Assembly (NCBI RefSeq): GCF_003626595.1
Contig: NZ_RBAK01000019.1
Span: 30,935 to 94,934, forward strand
Length of the DNA: 64,000 nt
From: Micromonospora endolithica
GTDB taxonomy: Bacteria > Actinomycetota > Actinomycetes > Mycobacteriales > Micromonosporaceae
Reading direction: 5' to 3'
A program made the position numbers and the translations under genes. The notes below the pieces were generated by a model. That model saw nothing but the letters and a program-made list of their open reading frames with translations, was not told where the DNA came from and made no database searches. Positions 50,716-59,618 of this stretch are shown in pieces. Numbering within the stretch: position 1 is the stretch's first letter; every line of letters begins with the position of its first letter.

Positions 50716-53037
50716 TCACCCCTGGCGGCCCTCGGCGTACGCGGCCAGCCAGGCGACCTGCGCCGGATCCAGCGACGGGCGGACCCGGGCGCGGGCGGTG
50801 GCGACGTGCCCGACGGTGATCGAGGTGGCGGCCAGCGACTCCCGCATCGCGGCGAGCGCGGCCTCCCGGACCAGCGCCGCGCAGTCCGCCGCCGAGAATC
50901 CGTCCAACTCCCCGCCGAGCGCGGCCAGGTCCACCTCGTCGGTGAGCGGCACGTTCCGGGACGCGGCACGCAGGATCTCCGTCCGGGCCGGGCCGTCCGG
51001 CGGCGGCACGTACACCAGGCGCTCCAGCCGGCCCGGCCGCAGCAGCGCCGGGTCGACCAGGTCCGGCCGGTTCGTCGCGCCGACCACCACCACGTTGCGC
51101 AGCGTCTCCACCCCGTCCAGCTCGGTGAGCAGCGCCGCGACCACCCGGTCGGTGGTGCCGCCGTCGGTGGCCTGACCGCGTACCGGCGCCAGGGCGTCCA
51201 CCTCGTCCAGGAAGATCAGCGTGGGAGCGGCCTCCCGGGCCCGGCGGAACAGCTCGCGTACCGCGCGCTCGCTCTCGCCCACCCACTTCGACAGCAGCTC
51301 CGCGCCCTTGACCGACAGCACGTTCGCCCGGCCGGAGCCGGCGAGGGCGGTCACCAGGTAGGTCTTGCCGCAGCCCGGCGGCCCGTACAGCAGCACACCC
51401 CGGGGCGGCTGCACGCCGAGCCGGGCGAACGTGTCCGGGTAGGTCAGCGGCCACAGCACCGACTCGGTCAGCGTCTGCTTCACCTCGACCAGGTCACCCA
51501 CGTCGTCCAGGGTCACCCGGGCCAGCTCCAGGGTGGACGACGCCATCGTGGTCGGCCGGACCACCTCCAGCGCGGCGGTGAAGTCGGCCATCGTCACCGT
51601 CGGCCGCTCGGCGGACTTCTGCCGCAGCGCCGCGCGCACGCCGGCCTCGCGCACCAGCGCGGCCAGGTCGGCGGCGACGAAACCGGGCGTACGGCCGGCG
51701 ACCTCGTCCAGCCGGACGTCCTCGGCCAGCGGCACCTGCCGGGTCAGCACGGTCAACTGTTCCCGGCGCAGCACCGCGTCCGGCAGGGGTACGCCGATCC
51801 GCAGCGACAGCAGGTCCGGCGCCCGCAGCGCCGGGTCCACCGCCTCGGGGCGGCCGGTGGTGCAGACCACCGCCGCCCCGGCCCGGAGTGTCTCGGCGAG
51901 CACCTGACGGAAGACCGTGGCCACCGGGCCGGGGTCGTCCGCCGGGGCCAGCGCCTCCACGTCGGTGACCAGCAGGACCGCCGGCCCGTCGGCGCGTACG
52001 GCCGCGGCGGCGTCGCGCAGGCGCTCGGCCGCCGCCTGGTTGTTCAACGCGGCCAGTTCGGGTGCCCAGAGCGGGCGTACCCGTGCGCCGACCCGGGCCG
52101 CGACCGCGCGGACCAGTGCCGACTTGCCGGAGCCGGCCGGGCCCTCGACCAGGACGCCGAGCGACACCGTGGTGCCGAGCCGGCCCAACACCTCCCGGTG
52201 GTGGAAGCCGAGGTCGAGCAGCTCGGTCAGTTCCTCGGCCTGGGCCCGCAGCCCGGGCAGTTCGTCCACCGAGGGCGCGTCCGGCAGCGCGGTCCCGCCC
52301 GCCTCGGCGTCCGCCGGGCCCCGGCCGGCCGGCCGGACCGCGGTGGCCGCGCCGGCACCGGACCGGACAGGTTCGCCGTGCGGCCGGCCGGTCGCGTCGT
52401 CGGACCGGATCGTCCCGCCGCCGGTGCGGTGGTCCGTCGCCGCACCGCCGGAGCCGTGGGTGACCGCGCCGTGCTGCCAACCCACCACGGTGTCCATGGT
52501 GACCAGAGCGGCGGTGTCCGGCTCGGCGGCGGCCACGGTGAGCAGGGTGCTCGTCCAGGCGTACCCGACCCGGTTGGACAGGCTGCGCCGCGCCGCCTCG
52601 ACCAGGCTGCGCACCGACGCGTCCGGCAGCACGTCCTGCGGCAGCAGCGACACGTCGTCACCGGCGGTGACCATCTTGCCGAGCAGCGCCAGTCGCAGCA
52701 TCTCCGGCGACACCACCGCCACCACCGACGGCGGCCCGGCCAGGACCACCCGGCGGGCCGCGGTGACCGGCACCGGGGTCACCGTCACCGCGCCGCCGTC
52801 GCGGATGCCGAGGTTGCCCAGCACCAGGTCGTCGGCGTAGAGCAGCGCGGTGCCGGCGTCCGGCTCGGCCGGTGCCACGACACCGGCGCTCACCCGCCGG
52901 CCGGCCAGCCGGACCGGATCGCCCGGGCGCAGGCCGAGCGCGGTGAGCACTTCCGGGTGCAGCCGGACGATGCCGCGCCGGGCGTCCAGCGCCGCCGGCC
53001 GCAGGCTCGCGGTCAGGGTCAGTTCGGGTACCGCCAC
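50716..53037 (-). CDS. Cdc48/VAT-like double AAA+ ATPase
   Basis: A 773-residue protein with an N-terminal Cdc48-type domain (about 1-100: LTASLRPAALDARRGIVRLHPEVLTALGLRPGDPVRL) and two AAA+ modules. Walker A motifs are EGPAGSGKS (near 300) and GPPGCGKT (near 553). Walker B motifs are VLLVTDVEAL and LIFLDEVDAL; the second module has the full arginine-finger region (GATNRPDLVDPALLRPGRLERLVYV). Actinobacterial homologues are thought to unfold proteins for the proteasome or to remodel complexes. It faces the gas-vesicle operon, which lacks the AAA ATPase gvpN. TAGGGT lies 6 bases before the GTG start. Confidence 0.9.
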   Translation of the reverse strand: MAVPELTLTASLRPAALDARRGIVRLHPEVLTALGLRPGDPVRLAGRRVSAGVVAPAEPDAGTALLYADDLVLGNLGIRDGGAVTVTPVPVTAARRVVLAGPPSVVAVVSPEMLRLALLGKMVTAGDDVSLLPQDVLPDASVRSLVEAARRSLSNRVGYAWTSTLLTVAAAEPDTAALVTMDTVVGWQHGAVTHGSGGAATDHRTGGGTIRSDDATGRPHGEPVRSGAGAATAVRPAGRGPADAEAGGTALPDAPSVDELPGLRAQAEELTELLDLGFHHREVLGRLGTTVSLGVLVEGPAGSGKSALVRAVAARVGARVRPLWAPELAALNNQAAAERLRDAAAAVRADGPAVLLVTDVEALAPADDPGPVATVFRQVLAETLRAGAAVVCTTGRPEAVDPALRAPDLLSLRIGVPLPDAVLRREQLTVLTRQVPLAEDVRLDEVAGRTPGFVAADLAALVREAGVRAALRQKSAERPTVTMADFTAALEVVRPTTMASSTLELARVTLDDVGDLVEVKQTLTESVLWPLTYPDTFARLGVQPPRGVLLYGPPGCGKTYLVTALAGSGRANVLSVKGAELLSKWVGESERAVRELFRRAREAAPTLIFLDEVDALAPVRGQATDGGTTDRVVAALLTELDGVETLRNVVVVGATNRPDLVDPALLRPGRLERLVYVPPPDGPARTEILRAASRNVPLTDEVDLAALGGELDGFSAADCAALVREAALAAMRESLAATSITVGHVATARARVRPSLDPAQVAWLAAYAEGRQG

Positions 53038-53083
53038 CGCCCGACCCTAGCCCCCGCTGTCCCGTCGGGTGGTTACCGGGACG

Positions 53084-53692
53084 TCAGCCGCCCTGCTCGC
53101 CGGCGAGCAGCGAGGGGTCCTGGCGGATCATCTCCGCCAGCCGCGCCGCCGGGTCCGCGTCCGACCCGTCCCGGGGCGTCCACGCCGACACGGTCTTCAC
53201 CGACATCGGCCACACCGGCGGCGGGGCGGTGGCCTCCGGCGCGGTGACCATGACGATCCCTCCCGACCAGGAGACCCGCAGTGGGTAGGCCTGCCCGTCC
53301 TGCTCGATCCGCACGCTGACCGCCATTCCCGGGTGCTCCGCGACCACCCGGCGGACCACCTCGGCCACCTGCTCGACCGGGTCCCGCCACCGGGTGTCGT
53401 CGGCCCGGTGCAGGCCCGCGGCCGGCCCGGCGGGGTCGGCGAGGTGCCCGGGATCGGCCGGCTGCCGGGCCGGCTCGACCGGGCGGCCGTCCGCCCAGCC
53501 CGGTCCGGCGTTCCGGCCGGTGCCCGGGGCCGCGCCGACGGTCGGTACGCCGCCGGTGGCGGTGGCCGCCGGGTCCGGCGCCCCGGCGGCACCGGGCGGC
53601 GCGGCGGTCTCCTCCTCGGCCGCCCGCCGCCGCAGCGCCTCCTCGCGCCGCGCCATCCGGGCCAACGTCTCGTCCAGCCCACCTCTCACCAC
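53084..53692 (-). CDS. Conservon-linked hypothetical protein
   Basis: A 202-residue protein I do not recognise. An N-terminal helical part (GLDETLARMARREEALRRRAAEEE) is followed by a Pro/Gly/Ala-rich linker and a C-terminal region with DPVEQVAEVVRRVVAEHPGMAVSVRIEQDGQAYPLRVSWSGG. There is no TM segment. It is the last gene of the minus-strand conservon operon, 41 bases after the GTPase gene. Three GTG codons near 53689-53698 are possible starts; the second fits the AAAGGGG site best. Confidence 0.65.
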   Translation of the reverse strand: MVRGGLDETLARMARREEALRRRAAEEETAAPPGAAGAPDPAATATGGVPTVGAAPGTGRNAGPGWADGRPVEPARQPADPGHLADPAGPAAGLHRADDTRWRDPVEQVAEVVRRVVAEHPGMAVSVRIEQDGQAYPLRVSWSGGIVMVTAPEATAPPPVWPMSVKTVSAWTPRDGSDADPAARLAEMIRQDPSLLAGEQGG

Positions 53693-53733
53693 GACCACCC
53701 CTTTCCATGAAACGGGTCTGCCCGCCGTTCGGA

Positions 53734-54498
53734 TCAGGTCTCTCGCTCCCGGGTGGCCCGGTCCAACGCGCGGTCCAGGACGACCAGGAGCGCGTCCCGC
53801 ACCGAGAGCCGGTCCCGGGCGTCGAACTGCACGAGGGGTACGTGGTCGCCGATCGCCAGCGCCCACCGGATCGCCGTCAGGTCGTGTGCCACCCGGCCGT
53901 TGAAGGCGTTGACGCCGACCACGAAGGGCAGCCCGGCCCGCTCGAAGAAGTCGATCGCCGGGTAGCAGTCGTCCAACCGGGCGCTGTCCACCACGACGAG
54001 CGCCCCGAGCGCGCCGCGAGCCAGGTCGTCCCACATGAAGCCGAAGCGGGCCTGGCCCGGCGTGCCGAACAGGTAGAGCTTCAGGCTGCGGTCGATGGTC
54101 ACGCAGCCGAAGTCCATCGCCACCGTGGTGGTGGTCTTAGCCGACCGTACGCCCGGGTCGTCGAGTCCCAGCGCGGCGCTGGTCATCTCGGCCTCGGTGG
54201 TCAGCGGGGCGATCTCGGAGATCGCGCCGACCGTGGTGGTCTTGCCCACTCCGAAGCCACCGGCGACCAGGAGCTTCACCGGGATGGGCGGGGCGGCGGG
54301 CGACTCGCCGGCCGGCCGGGCGGCGAAGCCGGTGTCCGGCACCGGGCCCGGCGGCCGGTACGGCGGAGGCGGCGTGGCCGGGCCCCGCGCGGCCGGCGGG
54401 TGACCGCCCGACGGTGTGCCGTAGCGGGCGGCGGCGCTGTTGGCGGCGAGGCCGCCCAGCGGGGCGACCGACCAGTCAGGAGATCGCACGGAGTCCAT
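53734..54498 (-). CDS. Conservon GTPase (CvnD-like)
   Basis: A 254-residue GTP-binding protein. After a 70-residue Pro-rich lead, KLLVAGGFGVGKTTTVGAISE is the P-loop, TTTTVAMDFG the switch region and LYLFGTPGQARFGFMWDDL the G3 motif. The usual NKxD motif is replaced by VNAFNG, as in the MglA-like GTPases of actinobacterial conservons. Overlaps the DUF742 gene by 23 bases. ATG 54498 is preferred; a TTG lies one codon earlier. Confidence 0.9.
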   Translation of the reverse strand: MDSVRSPDWSVAPLGGLAANSAAARYGTPSGGHPPAARGPATPPPPYRPPGPVPDTGFAARPAGESPAAPPIPVKLLVAGGFGVGKTTTVGAISEIAPLTTEAEMTSAALGLDDPGVRSAKTTTTVAMDFGCVTIDRSLKLYLFGTPGQARFGFMWDDLARGALGALVVVDSARLDDCYPAIDFFERAGLPFVVGVNAFNGRVAHDLTAIRWALAIGDHVPLVQFDARDRLSVRDALLVVLDRALDRATRERET

Positions 54499-54964
54499 CA
54501 ATCACTCGCAGGATGATGTCGGGGTCGAGAGCCTCGTCGGCGACGCCGACGTGCACGTCCAGGTGCCCGGCGGCCCGCAGGTCGCCGACCAGGACGCGGG
54601 TCACGCCGAAGTGCATCCGCATCGTCGCCGAGATCTCCGCGACCGAGATCGGCTCGGCGCAGAGCGCCACGATCGCCTGAAGTTCCGGGGCGAGCCGGGT
54701 CGGCGGTGTCGTCCAGGAGCCTGCCGGGCGCGCCGTCACCTGGGTCTCCAGCCCGATCGCCGGGTCCGCGCCGGCGACCCGGCCGGCGGTGAGCACGAAC
54801 GGGCGGGGTCCGGCGGGTCGCTCCGGATCCGGCTCGGTGCTGGCCGACGCCGCCGGCAGGCCCACCGTGCCCGGCTGGCCGGCCGGCACGGGTGAGCGCA
54901 GGTAGGGACGGATCCGGAAGCCGCTCTCCGGATCCGGTCCCTCGCCGGCGACGTCTCCGGTCAC
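54476..54964 (-). CDS. DUF742 protein (CvnC-like)
   Basis: A 162-residue protein ending in the DUF742 core: LAPELQAIVALCAEPISVAEISATMRMHFGVTRVLVGDLRAAGHLDVH, a winged-helix-like fold. FRIRPYLRSP at the start and RPFVLTAGRV in the middle are usual for this family. It forms part of a conservon complex with the Roadblock protein and GTPase. GTG start overlaps the Roadblock stop (GTGA). Confidence 0.9.
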   Translation of the reverse strand: MTGDVAGEGPDPESGFRIRPYLRSPVPAGQPGTVGLPAASASTEPDPERPAGPRPFVLTAGRVAGADPAIGLETQVTARPAGSWTTPPTRLAPELQAIVALCAEPISVAEISATMRMHFGVTRVLVGDLRAAGHLDVHVGVADEALDPDIILRVIDGLRAIS

Positions 54965-55437
54965 TGCTGGACGGCGTTCTTCAACTCGGCGATCAGGCGT
55001 GGGGTGAGGGCGCCGCCGGCCCGGCCGGCGAAGAGCGTCATCTCGTACGCGACGGTGCCCAGGTTCGCCGAGCGGTCGGCGACCACACCCAGCACCGAGC
55101 CGCTGCTGATCGCGCTGATCAGCAGGTAGCCCTCGGCCATGTCGACGATCACCCGGTTCAGCCCGCCCAGCGCGTACCAACTGGCGGCGCCGCCGGCGAG
55201 GCTCGTCATGCCCGACACCACGGCCGCCAGCCGCTCGGCGTTGGATCGGTCCTTGATCGAGGACATGGCCATCAGCAGCCCGTCCGACGAGACGGCGATC
55301 GCCTCCAGCACCCCGGCCGTGCTGGAGGTGAAGGAGTCCAGCAGCCAGTTGAAGGTGCGCGCCTCCGGGCTGAGGTCCCCGCCCGCGCCCGACTGGGCCT
55401 GGTGATCGATGTTGTCGTGCAGGAAGGGGCTGGTCAC
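54961..55437 (-). CDS. Roadblock/LC7 domain protein (CvnB-like)
   Basis: A 158-residue protein. FNWLLDSFTSSTAGVLEAIAVSSDGLLMAMSS begins the Roadblock fold, followed by RLAAVVSGMTSLAGGAASWYALGGLNRVIVDMAEGYLLISAIS and VAYEMTLFAGRAG. It is a likely GTPase-activating partner of the MglA-like GTPase. GTG start overlaps the sensor kinase stop (GTGA). Confidence 0.92.
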   Translation of the reverse strand: MTSPFLHDNIDHQAQSGAGGDLSPEARTFNWLLDSFTSSTAGVLEAIAVSSDGLLMAMSSIKDRSNAERLAAVVSGMTSLAGGAASWYALGGLNRVIVDMAEGYLLISAISSGSVLGVVADRSANLGTVAYEMTLFAGRAGGALTPRLIAELKNAVQQ

Positions 55438-58088
55438 CGTGTCGATCCCTCTTCGTTGCGGCGGTGTGGACTGACCTCACGCAGAGCCCGGGCGACGCCC
55501 GCCTCGAACTCGGTGATGAGGTCGCGGACCTCGGCGGGGTCGCCGGGATCCTGGACGGTCGGTGGGCGGGGCGGGGCGACGGTCAGGTTGGCCCCGGGGA
55601 CCCGGCGGGTCAGCCGGGGCCGGTCCGGCGTCGTCGGCCGGGCGGTCGTCGCGCTTCCCGCCGGACGGGTCAGTTCGGCCCGGCGTACCCCGGACTCGAA
55701 GGCCTCGACCAGGGCGCGCGCGGCGGCCGGGTCGGCGTGGGTGGCGTCCACCGGACCCACCGGCGGTCGGCTCGACGGCAGGTTGGCGCCCGGCACCCGC
55801 TGCCGCACGCCCGCCGGGGCGAAGGCCGCCGGCGGCCCACCCGCCGTGCGCGGGGGTGCCAGGCCGAGGTCGGCCGGTGGCCGGCCGGCCACCGGAAGGT
55901 CCCGGGTGACCTCGGGGGCCGGGCCCGGCACGCTGATGTCCAGGAAGGCGGTGCCGCCGGTGGGGGCGGCCGGCGGGTGTGGATCGGGGGCGCCACCGGA
56001 ACCGAAGGCGTCCCAGGACGGGCCGGACTCCATGCTGCGGGTGGCCCGGCTGAGCAGCGCCGGGTCGAACCCGCCGAGCGGCGACAGGTCCGGCCCGCCG
56101 GCCGGCGGTGTCTCCGGTGCGGCACCGACGGCGGCCAGCGTGCGTCCGCCGCGGGTCGCGTCCAGGATGCCCGGGGAGCGCCGCTCCCGCCCCGGCACGG
56201 TGGCCCGGGCGACGGTCGCGCCGGCCCGGTCCGCGCGGCGGATCACCAGCGCCGACTGCGGGATCTCCAGGTGGGCGGTCAACCCGCCGCCGGCGGTCGG
56301 CACCAGGCCGACGGCCCAGCCGTGCCGGCGGGCGAGCCGGCCGACGACGAACAGGCCGAGCACCTCGGTCGGGGCCAGGTCGAGTCGTTCCCGCCGGGTC
56401 AGCCGGGCGTTCTCCTCGGCCAGCCGTTCCTCGGTCATGCCGATGCCGTGGTCGATCACGGTGAGCCGGACGCCGATGCCGGTGGTCTCGCCGGCGACCG
56501 TGACCCGGGTGTGCGGCGGGGAGAAGACCGTCGCGTTCTCCATCAGCTCGGCGAGCGCCAGGACCAGGTCGCCGACCGTGCCGGGTGCCGCCGAGACGCC
56601 CGGCGGGACCTGCACGTCCACCCGGGTGTAGTCCTCGATCTCGCCCAGGGCCAGCCGCACCACGTCGGCCAGCGGCACCGGTGCGACGTTCGCGTCGTCG
56701 CCGGCCGAGCCGGAGAGCACCACCAGGCTGCCCGCGTTGCGGCGCAGCCGGCTGGAGATGTGGTCCAGCCGGTACAGGTCCTCCAGCCGCCCGGGGTCGG
56801 CCTCCTGGCGTTCCAGCCGGTCGATCAGCGCGATCTGCCGGCCGACGAGGTTCTGCGTACGCCGGCCGACGTGACCGAACATCTGCGCCACGTTGCGCCG
56901 GCCGGCCACCTGCCGCTCGACCAGCCGGGCCGCCGTGGTCTGCACCCGTTCGAAGGCCCGCGCCAGGTCGCCGATCTCGTCGCGGGCCCGGACGTCGACC
57001 GAGTCGAGACGGACCGGCTGCGGTGCCTCGGACTCGTCGTCGGCGACCCGGGTCAGTTCCGTCTCGGCCACCCGGGCGACCCGGTCGGCGGACCGGGTGA
57101 GGCGGGTCAGCGGGCGGGCCACCGTCCGGGCGACCGCCACGCTCAGCAGCACCACCACCGCGAGGATCAGGACGGTCACCCCGCCGACCAGGTACGCGGC
57201 GGTGAGCGCCGCCCGCTGTTCGGCGGTCACCTCGGCGATGACGTCGGCGACGATCTTCTTCTCGACGAACTGGCCGAGTGTGATCATCGAGCGGGAGGAC
57301 GGGAAGAGCGCGTCCAGCGGCACGCCCTCGACCGCCCCGACCGGGTCGATCACGCTCGCGGTGAGGAAGTCCGGCGTGGTCCGGGCCTGCACCGCCGCGT
57401 CGTTGAGCATCGCCAGCTTGAACTGCTCCGGCGTGATCAGGCTGCGGAACCGCTGGTTGTCGACCTGGAGCGCGGACATGCAGGCCACGTACGCGGTCAC
57501 CGCCGTGGGCGCCTTGGTCGCCTTGACCAGCACGATCAGCGTCGCGCAGGCGCCCAGCCCCTCGTCGGCGCGCAGCAACCCGTCCAGGGCGAGGACCTGC
57601 TGCCCGGCCGAGGTGTTGGTGTCCACCGTGAAGGGCAGCCGCAGCGCCTCGATCAGTCCCATGTTGACCGGCCCGTACGCGGCCATGATCTGGTCCGGGG
57701 TGGCGGCTCCGGCGAGTACCGCGGCCCGCAGGTCGGTCAGGTCGCGTACGCCCTCCAGGGCGCGCCGGACCTCGGCGGGCAACTGGCCGTCCGGGGTGGC
57801 CCGGAGGTCGGCGACCCGGTCGTCCACGGTGGCCGACTTCTGCACCAGTTCGGCCCGGGTGACCCGGCCGAGCAGCAGGCCGACGGAGAGGATCCGTTCC
57901 TGTTGCAGGTCCTGCACGAGGGTGCCGATCCGGCTGGCGACCCGGACCCGGTCGGCGATGTCGTCGGCCCGTTGCGCGGCGGCCACCCGGTCGAGCACCA
58001 CCGGCACGGCGAGGCCGACCATGCTGAGCAGCGGCATCACCACCAGCAGGGCCAGCTTTCCGCGGATCCGGAGCCTACCGAGCAGCAT
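55434..58088 (-). CDS. Conservon sensor histidine kinase with NIT-type sensor (CvnA-like)
   Basis: An 884-residue membrane protein. TM1 (LALLVVMPLLSMVGLAVPVVL) is followed by an extracellular nitrate/nitrite-sensing (NIT) type domain to about 310, TM2 (AYLVGGVTVLILAVVVLLSVAVA), a HAMP region, then ATPase motifs LAELMENATVFSPPHT (N box), VIDHGIGMTEE (G1) and LFVVGRLARRHGWAVGLVPTAGGGLTAHLEIP (G2). The last 260 residues are Pro/Gly-rich. No phosphoacceptor His box is obvious, which is normal for this group. ATG 58088 lies within the end of the preceding gene. Confidence 0.9.
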   Translation of the reverse strand: MLLGRLRIRGKLALLVVMPLLSMVGLAVPVVLDRVAAAQRADDIADRVRVASRIGTLVQDLQQERILSVGLLLGRVTRAELVQKSATVDDRVADLRATPDGQLPAEVRRALEGVRDLTDLRAAVLAGAATPDQIMAAYGPVNMGLIEALRLPFTVDTNTSAGQQVLALDGLLRADEGLGACATLIVLVKATKAPTAVTAYVACMSALQVDNQRFRSLITPEQFKLAMLNDAAVQARTTPDFLTASVIDPVGAVEGVPLDALFPSSRSMITLGQFVEKKIVADVIAEVTAEQRAALTAAYLVGGVTVLILAVVVLLSVAVARTVARPLTRLTRSADRVARVAETELTRVADDESEAPQPVRLDSVDVRARDEIGDLARAFERVQTTAARLVERQVAGRRNVAQMFGHVGRRTQNLVGRQIALIDRLERQEADPGRLEDLYRLDHISSRLRRNAGSLVVLSGSAGDDANVAPVPLADVVRLALGEIEDYTRVDVQVPPGVSAAPGTVGDLVLALAELMENATVFSPPHTRVTVAGETTGIGVRLTVIDHGIGMTEERLAEENARLTRRERLDLAPTEVLGLFVVGRLARRHGWAVGLVPTAGGGLTAHLEIPQSALVIRRADRAGATVARATVPGRERRSPGILDATRGGRTLAAVGAAPETPPAGGPDLSPLGGFDPALLSRATRSMESGPSWDAFGSGGAPDPHPPAAPTGGTAFLDISVPGPAPEVTRDLPVAGRPPADLGLAPPRTAGGPPAAFAPAGVRQRVPGANLPSSRPPVGPVDATHADPAAARALVEAFESGVRRAELTRPAGSATTARPTTPDRPRLTRRVPGANLTVAPPRPPTVQDPGDPAEVRDLITEFEAGVARALREVSPHRRNEEGSTR

Positions 58089-59244
58089 CGAAGGGTCCCC
58101 ACTGCGAGGTGGCCGGCTCGGGACCCACCCCGGCCGGTTGGAGTGACCGGCCGGCCGGCGGCTGCCACGCGACGGCCGGTATCGGACCGGAGTCCTCCGC
58201 CACGTGCCGGGCCTCGACCGCGTTGCGGCGGGCCCGCCGCGCGGCGGCGACGAGGATCGCGACGAGCGCGCCCAGCAGCAGGACCGCGACGGCGGTGGCG
58301 GCCACCGCGAGCCGCCGGTCCCGGTCCAGTTGGTCGAGGCGGTCGGCGAGCAGCGCGTCGAGCTCGCCGAGGATGACCGGCTGGAGCTGCTTGCCGGCGG
58401 CCTGGACGGCGTTCCGGGCGCCGCCGAGCTGGCTCGGGTCCACCTGACCGGTACCCGGCGCGGGCGCCGAGTACGCGGCCAGCGCCTCCACCGCCCGCTG
58501 GTAGGTGTCCAGCGGGGTGAGCACGTTGGCGCCCAGGTTGGTGCTCTCCGAGCTGTCCACCGCGGCACGCAGGTCGGTGACCATGTCGGTGGCCGGGGCG
58601 AGCGCGGCGACCCGGACGGCGGCGAGTTCGGCCACGGTGCGGGCCTGCTGGGCGGCGGGCCGGCGGGCGGCGAGGAGGGTGAGGTCGGCGAGCCGGCCGG
58701 CGGCGATCATGGCCTCTGGCAGGTCCTTGCCGACGCCGTCCTGGAGGAAGAAGGAGTCCGACGCCGGATCGCGGACCAGGCCGGAGGTCTCCCGGACCTT
58801 CCGGTGCAGGGCCAACAGCAGGTCGGTGGTCTCGCCGTACGCGGCGAAGGCGGCCTCCGGGTTGCCCGCTCCCCGCTCGGACAGCGCCTCCAGCTTCGCC
58901 CGCAGCCCGGCCCAGCGCTCCTGGCTGCGCAGTTCGGCGCCGATCCGGGCGTCGACCGAGGCGGCGTTCTCCACCGCCCGGGTCAGCGCGTCGGCGGACA
59001 CCGGCTGGCCGGCGACCGCGGCCGACTGGGCCTCCACCAGCGCGTCGGTCACCGGCCCCAGGGCGCGCAGGTACTCGACACCGAGGCGTTCGGACACCAC
59101 CAGGTCCCGGTCGTCGCCGGTGAGCCGCCAGGTCTGGACGAAGAGGAGGGCCAGCGGCGCGAGCAGGGCCACCACCAGCAGCAGCGGCAGCGCGCGACCG
59201 GCTGCGGACGGTCGCCGGCGGACCCGCGGCGCGGGGACGGTCAT
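58075..59244 (-). CDS. Two-TM membrane protein with extracytoplasmic helical domain
   Basis: A 389-residue protein I do not recognise as a named family. TM1 is about 19-37 (LPLLLVVALLAPLALLFVQTW) and TM2 about 319-340 (AVAATAVAVLLLGALVAILVA). The domain between them is helical and polar, like the sensor part of NIT or four-helix-bundle receptors. There is no kinase domain. As it starts the conservon operon and overlaps the sensor kinase by 14 bases, it may be a co-receptor. GGAGGAG lies before the ATG. Confidence 0.7.
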   Translation of the reverse strand: MTVPAPRVRRRPSAAGRALPLLLVVALLAPLALLFVQTWRLTGDDRDLVVSERLGVEYLRALGPVTDALVEAQSAAVAGQPVSADALTRAVENAASVDARIGAELRSQERWAGLRAKLEALSERGAGNPEAAFAAYGETTDLLLALHRKVRETSGLVRDPASDSFFLQDGVGKDLPEAMIAAGRLADLTLLAARRPAAQQARTVAELAAVRVAALAPATDMVTDLRAAVDSSESTNLGANVLTPLDTYQRAVEALAAYSAPAPGTGQVDPSQLGGARNAVQAAGKQLQPVILGELDALLADRLDQLDRDRRLAVAATAVAVLLLGALVAILVAAARRARRNAVEARHVAEDSGPIPAVAWQPPAGRSLQPAGVGPEPATSQWGPFDAAR

Positions 59245-59605
59245 GGTCGGTCTCCTCCGGCGGGGGTGCGGAAATGGTGCGGGTCGGTGCTCGCCGATCG
59301 GGTCCCATGCACCGGACCGGAAACTAACCGAAGCCGCGAGGGGCGTTCGCGCCGTCGGTGAGTCAGTTTTGCGTCAGTTCGGACGAGGTCACCTGCGGTG
59401 GACCGGGCGGATACCGTCCGTGTGATTCCTCGGCGCGACATGTATGGATCGAAGACGATTTCCACCGTAGATCGGAATTCACGTGATCCGAACTCATGCT
59501 GGTGGGATGGGTCTGGACCTTCTGCGGTCGCACCGGTCCGGCCGCCGATCGGAGCAACCGGACGGACGTACGGAGGATCTCAGCCAACGCTCAGGATCGG
59601 GACCG
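59245..59605. promoter_or_regulatory. Divergent promoter region, conservon and hydrolase-ABC operon
   Basis: About 360 bases with lower GC and no gene. It holds the conservon promoter (minus) and the promoter of the hydrolase-ABC operon (plus), whose -10 box TAGCGT lies at 59606-59611. Confidence 0.45.
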
Positions 59606-59618
59606 TAGCGTGTGTCGC

